Positions 43,089-51,043 of a DNA stretch of 64,000 nucleotides are shown one piece after another. The translations under genes and the position numbers were made by a program. Below the pieces are notes generated by a model. The model worked only from the letters and a program-made list of their open reading frames with translations. It had not been told where the DNA came from and did no database searches. The DNA is from Novosphingobium sp. G106 (GTDB lineage Bacteria; Pseudomonadota; Alphaproteobacteria; Sphingomonadales; Sphingomonadaceae). Positions within the stretch are counted from its first letter, which is position 1, and the number at the start of each line of letters is the position of its first letter. The stretch is taken from positions 744,001 to 808,000 of the forward strand of contig NZ_JAHOOZ010000001.1 of NCBI RefSeq assembly GCF_019075875.1, read 5' to 3'.

Positions 43089-44399
43089 ATGGGCGAATCG
43101 TCCTCTAAGGCAGGCGCGAAAAACGGCCGAAAGCGCGGCAATCTGCCGCCGCTCGAGCTGCATGTGCCCGAGCCCAAGTACCGGCCGGGCGATCCGGTCG
43201 ACTATTCCGATCTCGCTATTCCCCCCGCCGGCGCGCAGCCCCGGCCGGACGAGAATTGCCCGGCCGCGGAAACCCATCCGCTGTGCCTGGACATGATCCG
43301 CGTGCTCGGCGAGGACGACCGCGCGGTGGGGCCGTGGGACCCCCGGCTCGATGCCGACACGCTGCGCCGCATACTGCGCGTCATGGCCCTGACCCGCGCT
43401 TTCGACGACCGCATGTACCGCGCCCAGCGCCAGGGCAAGACCAGCTTCTACATGAAGAGCACGGGCGAGGAGGCGACCTCGATAGCCACGGCGTTCGCGC
43501 TGGCCGACGACGACATGGTGTTCCCCTCCTACCGCCAGCAGGGCATCCTGCTCGCGCGCGGCTATCCGATGATCGAGATGGTCAACCAGATCTACTCGAA
43601 CCGCGCCGACAAGCTGAAGGGCCGCCAGCTGCCGGTGATGTATTCGGCGCGCGACTATGGCTTCTTCTCCATCTCCGGGAACCTGGCGACGCAGTTCCCG
43701 CAAGCCGTGGGCTGGGCGATGGCCTCCGCGATCAAGGGCGACAGCCGCATCGCGACTGCCTTCGTCGGTGACGGATCGAGCGCGGAGGGCGACTTCCACG
43801 CTGCGATGACTTTCGCTGCCGTCTACAATGCCCCCGTGGTGCTCAACGTGGTCAACAACCAGTGGGCGATCTCCAGCTTCTCGGGCTTCGCCGGCGCCGA
43901 GCGGACGACCTTTGCGGCGCGTGCGATCGGTTACGGCATTGCCGGGCTGCGCGTAGATGGTAACGATGCGCTCGCCGTCTTCGCGGCGATGCGCTGGGCG
44001 GCCGACCGCGCGCGGGCCAATATGGGGCCGACGCTGATCGAGCATTTCACCTACCGCGTCGAAGGCCATTCGACTTCGGACGATCCCAGCTCCTACCGTT
44101 CGGCGCAGGAGAGCGCTGAATGGCCGCTGGGCGATCCGATCATGCGGCTGAAGCGCCACCTGATCGCGCTTGGCGAATGGTCCGAGGACCAGCAGGCCGA
44201 GATGGACCGCGAGGTCGCCGAGCAGGTCAAGGCGGCGTCGAAGGAAGCCGAAAAGAGCGGCGTGCTCGGCCACGGCCTGCACCATCCGTTCCACACCATG
44301 TTCGAGGACGTGTTCGAGGAACTGCCCTGGCACCTCGAGGAGCAGGCCGAGCAGGCCATCCGCGAGCGGCGGATCAAATGGCCGGATTGGAAAGAGTGA
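43089..44399 (+). CDS. bkdA1: 2-oxoisovalerate dehydrogenase E1 alpha subunit
   Basis: A 436-residue E1-alpha of the branched-chain 2-oxoacid dehydrogenase complex. The thiamine diphosphate motif is GDGSSAEGD near residue 225, followed by VVNNQWAIS; the phosphorylation-loop region is EGHSTSDDPSSY. The N-terminus is longer than in pyruvate dehydrogenase E1-alpha. ATG 43089 is chosen; GTG 43071 is an alternative. It decarboxylates 2-oxoisovalerate, 2-oxoisocaproate and 2-oxo-3-methylvalerate. It is followed by E1-beta and E2; no E3 (lpd) is nearby. Confidence 0.92.
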   Translation: MGESSSKAGAKNGRKRGNLPPLELHVPEPKYRPGDPVDYSDLAIPPAGAQPRPDENCPAAETHPLCLDMIRVLGEDDRAVGPWDPRLDADTLRRILRVMALTRAFDDRMYRAQRQGKTSFYMKSTGEEATSIATAFALADDDMVFPSYRQQGILLARGYPMIEMVNQIYSNRADKLKGRQLPVMYSARDYGFFSISGNLATQFPQAVGWAMASAIKGDSRIATAFVGDGSSAEGDFHAAMTFAAVYNAPVVLNVVNNQWAISSFSGFAGAERTTFAARAIGYGIAGLRVDGNDALAVFAAMRWAADRARANMGPTLIEHFTYRVEGHSTSDDPSSYRSAQESAEWPLGDPIMRLKRHLIALGEWSEDQQAEMDREVAEQVKAASKEAEKSGVLGHGLHHPFHTMFEDVFEELPWHLEEQAEQAIRERRIKWPDWKE

Positions 44400-44401
44400 C
44401 G

Positions 44402-45457
44402 ATGATGCTCGAGGAATCCCCCATTTCGCTCCGCGATGCGCCCACGCGCCGGCTCAACATGATCGAGGCAATCAACGACGCGCTCCATGTCATGATGGAG
44501 CGCGACTCCAACATCGTGATCCTGGGCGAGGACGTCGGCTATTTCGGCGGCGTGTTCCGCGCCACGGCCGGCCTGCAGAAGCGCTATGGCAAGAACCGCG
44601 TGTTCGACAGCCCGATCAACGAATGCGGCATCATCGGCGCGGCGGTGGGCATGGCCGCCTATGGCCTGCGCCCCGTGCCCGAGATCCAGTTCGCCGACTA
44701 TATCTACCCTGGGCTCGACCAGCTCATCTCAGAGGCAGCGCGGCTGCGCTATCGCTCGGCGGGCGAGTTCACCGCGCCGATTACGGTACGCTCGCCTTTC
44801 GGCGGCGGCATCTTCGGCGGGCAGACGCACAGCCAGAGCCCCGAGGCGCTGTTCACCCATGTCGCGGGGCTCAAGACCGTGATCCCGGCGACGCCGCACG
44901 ACGCCAAGGGCCTGCTGATCGCGGCGATCGAGGACAACGACCCGGTCATCTTCTTCGAGCCCAAGCGCATCTACAACGGCCCGTTCGACGGCTATTACGA
45001 CACACCCGCCATACCCTGGGCCAAGCACCCCGGCAGCGTCGTGCCCGAGGGCTACTATTCGATTCCCTTGGGCAAGGCGCGCACCGTGCGCGAAGGCGAG
45101 GCGATGACCGTGCTCGCCTATGGCACGATGATCCACGTCGCCGAGGCGGTTTTGGCCGAAAAGGGCGTCGATGCCGAGATCATTGACCTGCGCACGCTGG
45201 TGCCGATCGACATAGAGGCTGTGGAAAAGTCTGTGCAAAAGACGGGGCGTTGCCTGGTGATACACGAGGCGACCCGGACGTCGGGCTTCGGCGCCGAGCT
45301 CGTCGCGCTGGTCCAGGAGCGCTGCTTCTACCACCTCGAAGCGCCGGTCGAGCGGGTCACCGGCTTCGATACGCCTTATCCGCACAGCCTCGAATGGGCA
45401 TATTTCCCCGGACCCGTCCGTATCGGCGAAGCCGTCGACCGGCTGCTGGGGGCCTGA
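44402..45457 (+). CDS. bkdA2: 2-oxoisovalerate dehydrogenase E1 beta subunit
   Basis: A 351-residue E1-beta. Typical blocks are ILGEDVGYFGGVFRATAGL, INECGIIGAAVGMAAYGLRP, and the C-terminal RVTGFDTPYPHSLEWAYFPG. It forms the alpha2-beta2 E1 that carries out the thiamine-dependent decarboxylation. It begins two bases after the alpha-subunit stop, so translation is coupled. ATG 44405 is an equally possible start. Confidence 0.93.
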   Translation: MMLEESPISLRDAPTRRLNMIEAINDALHVMMERDSNIVILGEDVGYFGGVFRATAGLQKRYGKNRVFDSPINECGIIGAAVGMAAYGLRPVPEIQFADYIYPGLDQLISEAARLRYRSAGEFTAPITVRSPFGGGIFGGQTHSQSPEALFTHVAGLKTVIPATPHDAKGLLIAAIEDNDPVIFFEPKRIYNGPFDGYYDTPAIPWAKHPGSVVPEGYYSIPLGKARTVREGEAMTVLAYGTMIHVAEAVLAEKGVDAEIIDLRTLVPIDIEAVEKSVQKTGRCLVIHEATRTSGFGAELVALVQERCFYHLEAPVERVTGFDTPYPHSLEWAYFPGPVRIGEAVDRLLGA

Positions 45458-45461
45458 GGCG

Positions 45462-47135
45462 ATGGGCAAGTACGTCTTCAGGCTGCCGGACATAGGCGAG
45501 GGCATCGCCGAGGCCGAGATCGTCGCCTGGCACGTCAAGGTGGGCGACCGGATCGAGGAGGATTCGCCGCTCGCCGACATGATGACCGACAAGGCGACGG
45601 TCGAGATGGAAAGCCCCGTGACCGGCGTGGTGCGCGAGGTCGCTGGCGAGGTCGGCGATACCGTGACGATCGGCTCGCCGCTGGTGGTGATCGAGACCGA
45701 GGGCGGGGAGGACTTTGCAGCCGAGCCCGCACCGGAATCCATGCCCGCCCGCCCTGAGCCTGTCGAAGGGCCTGCGCCACGCGAGCCGCAAGCGCCTGCG
45801 CCGAGTGCTTCGACAAGCTCGGCACGAGCGGATGTCGGGGGAGGCCGCTTCGTCTTCCGCCTACCGGACGTCGGCGAGGGCATCGCCGAGGCGGAGATCG
45901 TTGCCTGGCACGTCAAGGTCGGCGACCGGATCGAGGAGGATACGCCACTCGCCGACGTGATGACCGACAAGGCCACCGTCGAGATGGAGAGCCCGGTATC
46001 GGGCGTGGTCCGCGAGATCGGCGGCGAGGTGGGGGATCGGATCGCCATCGGCTCGGCGCTGGCCGTCATCGAGATCGAGGGGGCTGAGTTCACCGAACAG
46101 ATCGCCGCGGAAACGCCGAGTGCCAGGAATGAGGAGCGCGCGGTTGCTGCGGGCAAGCCTGCGCCGTCCAAACCCGCAACCGCTGCTCGCCCTGAGCCTG
46201 TCGAAGGGCGTGCGCAAAGCTTGCCCCGGGCGATCGGCGGTAAGGCGCTCGCCTCTCCCGCGGTCCGCGCCCGCGCGCAGCAACTTGGCATCGACCTCAC
46301 GGCCGTTCGCACCGGCCCTGGCGGCATCGTCCGTCACGAGGATCTCGACGCGTTTCTGACTGCGCGCGCGGCCCCGGCGGTCGCTGCTCCGGCCGCGCCG
46401 AAAGCGGAGCCCAAGCGTGCCGCCGAACCGCTCGAAGGCGCGGGCGAGCAGATCAAGGTCATCGGCCTGCGCCGCCGCATCGCCGAGAACATGGCCGCCT
46501 CGAAGCGCCACATCCCGCATTTCACTTATGTCGACGAATGCGATGTCACCGACCTCGAACGCTGGCGCGGCGAGTTCAACGACCAGCGCGGCGGGCGGCC
46601 CAAGCTGACCCTGCTGCCCTTCCTGATCACCGCGATCTGTCGGACGCTGCCCGAGTTCCCGATGATCAACGCTCGCTACGACGACGAGGCCAATGTCGTT
46701 ACGCGCTACACCTCCGTTCATCTCGGCATGGCGACGCAGACGCCCGCCGGGCTTATGGTGCCGGTGATCCGCGACGCGCAGAACCTCACGCTGTGGGCTC
46801 TCGCCGCCGAGATCGGACGGCTGGCCGCAGCGGCGCGCGAGGGCACGGCGAAATCCGAGGAACTGTCGGGCTCGACCCTGACGATCACTTCGCTCGGCCC
46901 GCTGGGCGGCATCGCGACGACGCCGGTGATCAACCGGCCCGAAGTGGCGATCATCGGTCCGAACAAGATCGTCGAGCGGCCAGTCTATGTGGAAGGCGAC
47001 CGGCTGGAGAAACGCAAGCTGATGAACATTTCGATCAGCTGCGACCACCGCGTCGTCGACGGCTGGGATGCGGCGAGCTTCGTCCAGGCGGTCAAGAGAA
47101 GGATTGAAGCCCCGCTGCTCATGCTGGCAGGATAG
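45462..47135 (+). CDS. bkdB: dihydrolipoyl acyltransferase E2 with two lipoyl domains
   Basis: A 557-residue E2 of the branched-chain 2-oxoacid dehydrogenase. Two lipoyl domains lie at about residues 1-85 and 127-208, each with TDKATVEM holding the lipoylated lysine; they are nearly identical, which indicates recent duplication. A peripheral-subunit-binding domain (SPAVRARAQQLGIDLTAV) and the catalytic domain ending ISCDHRVVDGWDAA follow. The linkers contain RPEPVEG, translated from a dispersed repeat found at 45751-45831 and 46191-46210. Most bacterial BCKDH E2 proteins have one lipoyl domain. No E3 gene follows. Confidence 0.93.
   Translation: MGKYVFRLPDIGEGIAEAEIVAWHVKVGDRIEEDSPLADMMTDKATVEMESPVTGVVREVAGEVGDTVTIGSPLVVIETEGGEDFAAEPAPESMPARPEPVEGPAPREPQAPAPSASTSSARADVGGGRFVFRLPDVGEGIAEAEIVAWHVKVGDRIEEDTPLADVMTDKATVEMESPVSGVVREIGGEVGDRIAIGSALAVIEIEGAEFTEQIAAETPSARNEERAVAAGKPAPSKPATAARPEPVEGRAQSLPRAIGGKALASPAVRARAQQLGIDLTAVRTGPGGIVRHEDLDAFLTARAAPAVAAPAAPKAEPKRAAEPLEGAGEQIKVIGLRRRIAENMAASKRHIPHFTYVDECDVTDLERWRGEFNDQRGGRPKLTLLPFLITAICRTLPEFPMINARYDDEANVVTRYTSVHLGMATQTPAGLMVPVIRDAQNLTLWALAAEIGRLAAAAREGTAKSEELSGSTLTITSLGPLGGIATTPVINRPEVAIIGPNKIVERPVYVEGDRLEKRKLMNISISCDHRVVDGWDAASFVQAVKRRIEAPLLMLAG
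45751..45831 (+). repeat. dispersed inverted-repeat element inside the E2 linker (copy 1)
   Basis: GAGCCTGTCGAAG at 45756-45768 and its near-inverse CTTCGACAAGCTC at 45808-45820 are the two halves of an inverted-repeat element flanked by CCCT and GGCACGAGCGG. Sphingomonad genomes carry this sequence in many intergenic sites. Here it lies in frame inside a coding linker (RPEPVEG ... SASTSSARADV). Confidence 0.75.
46189..46210 (+). repeat. dispersed inverted-repeat element inside the E2 linker (half copy 2)
   Basis: GAGCCTGTCGAAG recurs at 46194-46206, again reading RPEPVEG in the linker between lipoyl domain 2 and the subunit-binding domain. The second half is missing. Either the repeat was copied together with the lipoyl domain or it was inserted twice. 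Confidence 0.7.
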
Positions 47136-47139
47136 GTCG

Positions 47140-47718
47140 ATGACGACCGATCCGCGCATAGACGCCTATATCGCCGAGGCCGCGCCTTTCGCCCAGCCGA
47201 TCTTGACGCATTTGCGCGGATTGATCCACGCGGCGGTGCCGGGGCTCGACGAGACGATCAAGTGGGGCATGCCGCACTTCATGCTGGGCGGTAAGAACCT
47301 CGCCGGGCTGGCCGCGTTCAAGGCGCATGCTGCGCTCGTGCTCCATGGGGAGGGCAGGGTCTCCGCCAAGGATGAGGATGGCATGGGCGGCTACGGCAAA
47401 ATCCGCAGCCTCGAAGACCTGCCGCCCGATACCGAACTGACCGCAACGCTCCAGGCCTCCGCCGCGCGGCTGGCGAATGGAGTCAAGAAACCGCGCGAAG
47501 CCAAGGCCAAGCCGGAGATCGCCATGCCGAACGACTTTGGCGCGGCCCTGCCGGCCGATGCGCGCGCCTTCTTCGATGGCCTCGCGCCGTCGCACCGCTA
47601 CGAATATCTGGAGTGGATCACCGGGGCCAAACGGCCCGAGACGCGTGCCAAGCGAGTCGCGCAGGCCGCGGAATGGCTGGGCGAAGGCAAGCGGCTCAAC
47701 TGGAAGTACGAGCGTTAG
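47140..47718 (+). CDS. DUF1801/YdeI-like protein
   Basis: A 192-residue cytoplasmic protein: DUF1801 fold in the N-terminal part (DETIKWGMPHFMLGGKNLAGLAAFK) and a C-terminal YdeI-like segment (FFDGLAPSHRYEYLEWITGAKRPETR). Start ATG 47140, four bases after the E2 stop, suggests it is read from the bkd transcript. Function unknown; DUF1801 proteins are sometimes implicated in detoxification. Confidence 0.82.
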   Translation: MTTDPRIDAYIAEAAPFAQPILTHLRGLIHAAVPGLDETIKWGMPHFMLGGKNLAGLAAFKAHAALVLHGEGRVSAKDEDGMGGYGKIRSLEDLPPDTELTATLQASAARLANGVKKPREAKAKPEIAMPNDFGAALPADARAFFDGLAPSHRYEYLEWITGAKRPETRAKRVAQAAEWLGEGKRLNWKYER

Positions 47719-47723
47719 CCGTC

Positions 47724-48397
47724 ATGGTGTTCCCGCGCGCGGTGGAAGCCGTTGTCTTCGACATGGACGGGCTGCTGTTCGACACAGAGGAGCTGTTCTT
47801 CCAAGCCATGCGCGCGGCCGGTGCCGAAGCTGGCCACGATGTCTCGCGCACCTTCTTTCTGGGACTGGTCGGGCTGCCGGCTGATCGGAACTTCGAACGG
47901 ATGCGCAATCACTTCGGCGCGGATTTTCCGGCGGAGGCGTTCCATGCGTGCTGCCACGATCATTTCCATGTGCTCGAGCATCGCATGGCACTGAAGCCCG
48001 GTGTCATCGAACTGCTCGACCGGATTGACCAGCTGCATCTGCCGAGGGCCATTGCCACGTCATCGGCGCGGGAGAACGTCGAGCGCAATCTCGATCGGTT
48101 CGGGCTGGCGCACCGGTTCGACGCGTCCTCGCCGCTGGCGATTACGCACATGGCAAGCCGCATCCGGCACCCTATCTCGCGGCGGCCGAGGCGCTTCGTG
48201 TGGCGCCGATTGACTGCCTGGCGCTGGAGGATTCGCACAACGGCGTCCGATCGGCCGCGGCGGCGGGGATGATGACGATCATGGTGCCCGATCTGCTGCA
48301 CGCGACGGACGAGATCGCGGCGCTCGCCCTACACGTAGCGTGCGATCTGCACGAGGTGCTCGATCTGCTAGGCGCTCAGCGCACGATGCCGCTGTAA
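47724..48397 (+). CDS. HAD-superfamily hydrolase (beta-phosphoglucomutase/GPH type), frameshifted
   Basis: A HAD phosphatase with motif I VVFDMDGLLFDTE (nucleophile Asp about residue 12) and motif II TSSAREN. Motif III/IV continue in a different frame: YAHGKPHPAPYLAAAEALR and ALEDSHNGVRSAAAAGM. One missing base near 48123 (GACGCG where GACGCGG restores the frame) explains the break. The intact protein would be about 225 residues. Start ATG 47724 is 5 bases after the previous stop. It likely dephosphorylates a small sugar phosphate. Confidence 0.78.
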
Positions 48398-48822
48398 GCG
48401 ATGCGGCCCTGGCCGCGCGCGGCGGTGCCGGCGGGCACACGCCATCGCATGTGGGTGACGTCCTCGGGCGAGGCGAGGCGGCCCGCGATGCGCAAGGTAC
48501 CGAGCTTGCCCCAGGTGCGCCCGCCGTCGACCGAAACTTCCTGGTCGTCGCGCGCCGAGCCCTGGTAGGCAATCGCGCGGGGCAGGGGATTGGTGATGGT
48601 GAAGCCGCCATCGCCGCCCATGCGGTACCAGTTGACGATCGTCACGACGCGGTCGCCGCGGCTCAGCCGGTTGGCCGGCTCGAGGCTGCGCTGACTGCCG
48701 TTCTCGATGCGCTCGACGAAGACGGCGCTGTCGGTGGCGATGGCCGGCTGCGCGCTGGCGGCCGACGTCAGGCTGATGGCGATGCCGGTCATGGCGTAGC
48801 CGGCCCAGATGTAGAATTTCAC
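48376..48822 (-). CDS. secreted conserved protein of unknown function
   Basis: A 148-residue protein with a signal peptide (GIAISLTSAASA) and a beta-rich mature part (VFVERIENGSQRSLEPA, VVTIVNWYRMGGDGGFTITNPLP, HMRWRVPAGTA) with a DUF11-like strand pattern. It is known only as a conserved sphingomonad protein. Its 3' end overlaps the convergent HAD gene by 22 bases. Confidence 0.65.
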   Translation of the reverse strand: MKFYIWAGYAMTGIAISLTSAASAQPAIATDSAVFVERIENGSQRSLEPANRLSRGDRVVTIVNWYRMGGDGGFTITNPLPRAIAYQGSARDDQEVSVDGGRTWGKLGTLRIAGRLASPEDVTHMRWRVPAGTAARGQGRIAYSGIVR

Positions 48823-49041
48823 GGTCGATTGCCCCCCGTTGGACTGTGGGGAACAGTATCTCTGCGGTGTCCAAAGGAATGGTTAACGCCGCGCTCACCA
48901 TGTTTTGCCCAGGGTTTGCCCAGCGTTTGCGTTGCTTCTGCGAGCGAAAACCGGCCTGTCGCGGCTCTGTAAAAAATCGCCCGGAGACCCGGTTGACAGC
49001 CCCGGTTCGCTGGCCTAGTGCGCGGCCTCCCAAGTGGCTGC

Positions 49042-49118
49042 GCGGGTGTAGCTCAGTTGGTTAGAGTGCCGGCCTGTCACGCCGGAGGTCGCGGGTTCGA
49101 GCCCCGTCACTCGCGCCA
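49042..49118 (+). tRNA. tRNA-Asp (anticodon GTC)
   Basis: Acceptor GCGGGTG pairs with CACTCGC, D-arm GCTC/GAGT, anticodon stem CCGGC/GCCGG around loop CTGTCAC with GTC at 34-36, T-arm with TTCGAGC, discriminator G and encoded CCA at 49116-49118. Confidence 0.95.
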
Positions 49119-49152
49119 CTTGGGAATTTCCAGACATTCGAAGACTTGAGTG

Positions 49153-49170
49153 CGCCTTCTGCAAGGCGCC
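49153..49170. terminator. hairpin between tRNA-Asp and DUF2842, terminator-like
   Basis: GCGCCTT-CTGC-AAGGCGC is a perfect 7-base stem. It lies downstream of both the tRNA (plus) and the DUF2842 gene (minus). There is no T-run, so intrinsic termination is uncertain. Confidence 0.45.
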
Positions 49171-49183
49171 TCGCTATGTCGTG

Positions 49184-49444
49184 TCAGACGTCGCGGGGTG
49201 GCGGGCTCCAGCGGCCCGTTTCCATCCAGATCAGGAAGCGGCGCAGCGGCAGCAGCCAGACCACGCCGAGCACAAGATAGAGCGGCGCCTGGGCCAGCGA
49301 CGGCCAGGGCGCGATCAGCGGCGCGATCACGCTGGCGACGACCGCGCCATAGATACCCAGCCCGACGAGCAGTGCCAGGATGCCCACGGGAATCCGCCAG
49401 GTAGGCTCGCGGCGATTGCCGCCGCCCTTGGTGCCGAAGGCCAT
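49184..49444 (-). CDS. DUF2842 family membrane protein
   Basis: An 86-residue protein with two spans (residues about 19-39 and 45-68) and the DUF2842 sequence: REPTWRIPVGILALLVGLGIY and FLIWMETGRW at the end. Its ATG shares one base with the stop of the cyclo-ligase gene. Function unknown; widespread in sphingomonads. Confidence 0.85.
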   Translation of the reverse strand: MAFGTKGGGNRREPTWRIPVGILALLVGLGIYGAVVASVIAPLIAPWPSLAQAPLYLVLGVVWLLPLRRFLIWMETGRWSPPPRDV

Positions 49445-50019
49445 CAGGCGTCTCCTTCGTAAAGCCGCGTCGGCGTGACCACGGCGCGTAGGTGCCGGTC
49501 GTGCGGCTCGAGCGGCAGTGCAACGACCAGCTGGTTGTCCCAGGCCATGCCGACCGGGATCACCTCGGGATGGCTCTCCAGCCAGCGATCATAGTGGCCG
49601 CCGCCCTGGCCGAGTCTTCCGCCGTCCGCGGTGAAGGCGATCAGCGGCACTATGACGAGCCCCGGCGCGGCCGGCTCGGCCTCGGCGGTGGGCTGGAGAT
49701 GGCCATAGGGGCCCTGTTCGAGATCGCTGTCCTCATAGGGATCGCGCCAGATGCGAAAGTCCATCGGCGCGCCGCGGCTGGCGAAGCGGGGCAGGGCGAC
49801 ATGGCGCGAGTTCTCGAAGAACCACTTCGCGTAGCCGCGCGTCGGCGCCTCGTTGGGATTGGCGTGATAGAGCCCGACCGTGGACCGCTCGGGCGCCAGC
49901 GCGGCGAGCGGCGTCGGCGGGCGCAGGAACAGGAGTGCACGCGTCGCCGCGGGCAGAGCTGCGACATGCTTGCGGCGCAAGGCACGCATCTGGGTGCGCA
50001 GCTTCTGCTTCTCGTCCAC
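49444..50019 (-). CDS. fau: 5-formyltetrahydrofolate cyclo-ligase
   Basis: A 191-residue enzyme that converts 5-formyl-THF to 5,10-methenyl-THF using ATP. The family blocks are VGLYHANPNEAPT, then GLVIVPLIAFTADGGRLGQGGGHYDRWL with the GxGxGYYD-like loop, and PVGMAWDNQLV. The GTG start at 50019 follows GAGGAATCCAC; the in-frame ATG further upstream lies in the repeat-rich leader. The order cyclo-ligase, 6S RNA, zapA is typical for this class of bacteria. Confidence 0.9.
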   Translation of the reverse strand: MDEKQKLRTQMRALRRKHVAALPAATRALLFLRPPTPLAALAPERSTVGLYHANPNEAPTRGYAKWFFENSRHVALPRFASRGAPMDFRIWRDPYEDSDLEQGPYGHLQPTAEAEPAAPGLVIVPLIAFTADGGRLGQGGGHYDRWLESHPEVIPVGMAWDNQLVVALPLEPHDRHLRAVVTPTRLYEGDA

Positions 50020-50061
50020 GTGGATTCCTCGTTTGTGCGGCCGGGACATCCGTCCCTGCCT

Positions 50062-50147
50062 TGCGGCACCGGCCCGCTCCCTCACCTGGCCTCCTGACGA
50101 GAATCTATGCTCTGGGAGGCCGGGTGGGGGAGCGGGCCGATGCCGCA
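50062..50147. repeat. long inverted repeat, 33-base arms
   Basis: Left arm 50062-50094 and right arm 50114-50147 are reverse complements except for four wobble-type differences, around a loop of about 20 bases. Core of the arm is GGCCCGCTCCC with GGCCTCC. It could form a very stable cruciform or RNA hairpin. It lies between the 6S candidate and the cyclo-ligase and could act as a terminator or be a dispersed palindrome. Confidence 0.75.
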
Positions 50148-50148
50148 G

Positions 50149-50288
50149 CCGATACAGCATCGCTGCATCGGAGAACAATGGGTGACGGGCCCACCATGGG
50201 TCGTTGCCGGGAAATCCTCTGACGCGTTCACGTCAGGTGGGGACCATTTGTGCCGGACCAGGGTCCAACCAGGGACAGCCCCCATGGA
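50149..50288 (-). ncRNA. ssrS: 6S RNA candidate
   Basis: In alphaproteobacteria the 6S RNA gene usually sits between zapA and the cyclo-ligase. Here the minus strand has a -10-like CTATAA (50299-50294) followed six bases later by CCATGGG, which can pair with CCCATGG at 50200-50194 to close a stem; an inner TGACG/CGTCA hairpin fits the terminal loop. The 3' end is estimated. Sequence-level identity to known 6S RNA was not checked. Confidence 0.4.
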
Positions 50289-50365
50289 TTTGCTTATAGC
50301 CTCAGGGATTTTCATGCGGCTCGTGCCGGGCAGATCCCGTCGCCGTCTATCTAGGGCCTAGCGGC

Positions 50366-50671
50366 CTAACCCTCAAGCCTGCTGGCGAGATTTTCCAGCC
50401 GGTCGGCGATCGTCTCGAGCCGCTGGGCAGTGCCGCGCGGCAGGCTGGGGGTGGGCGCTTCGCCCGAGCGCGCGGTCGCATCGTGCAGTTCGTCGGCGAG
50501 CAGCAGCGCGGCGAACAGCAGCATGCGCGTTTCGCTCTGGCTCGATATGTCGCCCATCGCGTCGATCTTCGAGGCGATCATCTCGCCCAGGCCGGTGACG
50601 TGGTCTTCCTCGCCCTCCGCGCAGGCGACGGTGAAGTGTCGCCCGCCGATCGCCAGTTTGACGTTGCTCAT
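50366..50671 (-). CDS. zapA: cell division protein ZapA
   Basis: A 101-residue ZapA that bundles FtsZ. It begins VKLAIGGRHFTVACAEGEE, followed by the alpha-helical LGEMIASKIDAMG and the coiled tail ETIADRLENLASRLEG. ATG 50671 overlaps the upstream coiled-coil gene by four bases. Synteny with the 6S candidate and cyclo-ligase supports the call. Confidence 0.87.
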   Translation of the reverse strand: MSNVKLAIGGRHFTVACAEGEEDHVTGLGEMIASKIDAMGDISSQSETRMLLFAALLLADELHDATARSGEAPTPSLPRGTAQRLETIADRLENLASRLEG

Positions 50672-50853
50672 GGAACCTGTCCCGCGAGCAGCTGATCGAG
50701 CTGCTGCAGCGATTGCGTCACCGCCACGCGCAGGCGTTCATGCCTGGCTGCGAGTTCGTGATCAGCCTGGGGTTCGCGGGAGGCAGCGTTCTCGATACGG
50801 GTCAAGGCTGCTTCAATACGTCCCAATGCTTTTTCGATGGATGCCCCTTCCAT
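50668..50853 (-). CDS. small coiled-coil protein upstream of zapA
   Basis: A 61-residue protein with a heptad-like helix (SIEKALGRIEAALTRIENA and HERLRVAVTQSLQQLDQLL). It overlaps zapA by four bases. It resembles the small DUF4164-type partners that precede zapA in alphaproteobacteria. Probable division-associated role. Confidence 0.7.
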   Translation of the reverse strand: MEGASIEKALGRIEAALTRIENAASREPQADHELAARHERLRVAVTQSLQQLDQLLAGQVP

Positions 50854-50905
50854 TGCATGATGCTAGCGCAAAATCAGGACGCTGCAAAGCTTTGTGCGCA
50901 ATAGA

Positions 50906-50934
50906 GGTGACGTCATGACGTCAAATGCGTCACC
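50906..50934 (+). promoter_or_regulatory. nested palindromes upstream of transketolase
   Basis: TGACGTCA occurs twice back to back (50908-50923); outer arms GGTGACG (50906-50912) and CGTCACC (50928-50934) form a second inverted repeat. It lies about 110 bases before the tkt start, a natural operator site for a carbon-flow regulator. No regulator is encoded nearby. Confidence 0.55.
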
Positions 50935-51043
50935 TATTCGTCATTCGTTGTTGAGGCCGCGTGCTTGACGGGGCGTCGCCTCACCCTAAAGGAAGCCCCC
51001 ATCGAATCGGCACTTTCAGCCGCCTTCGGGAGCATTTTTCCAG

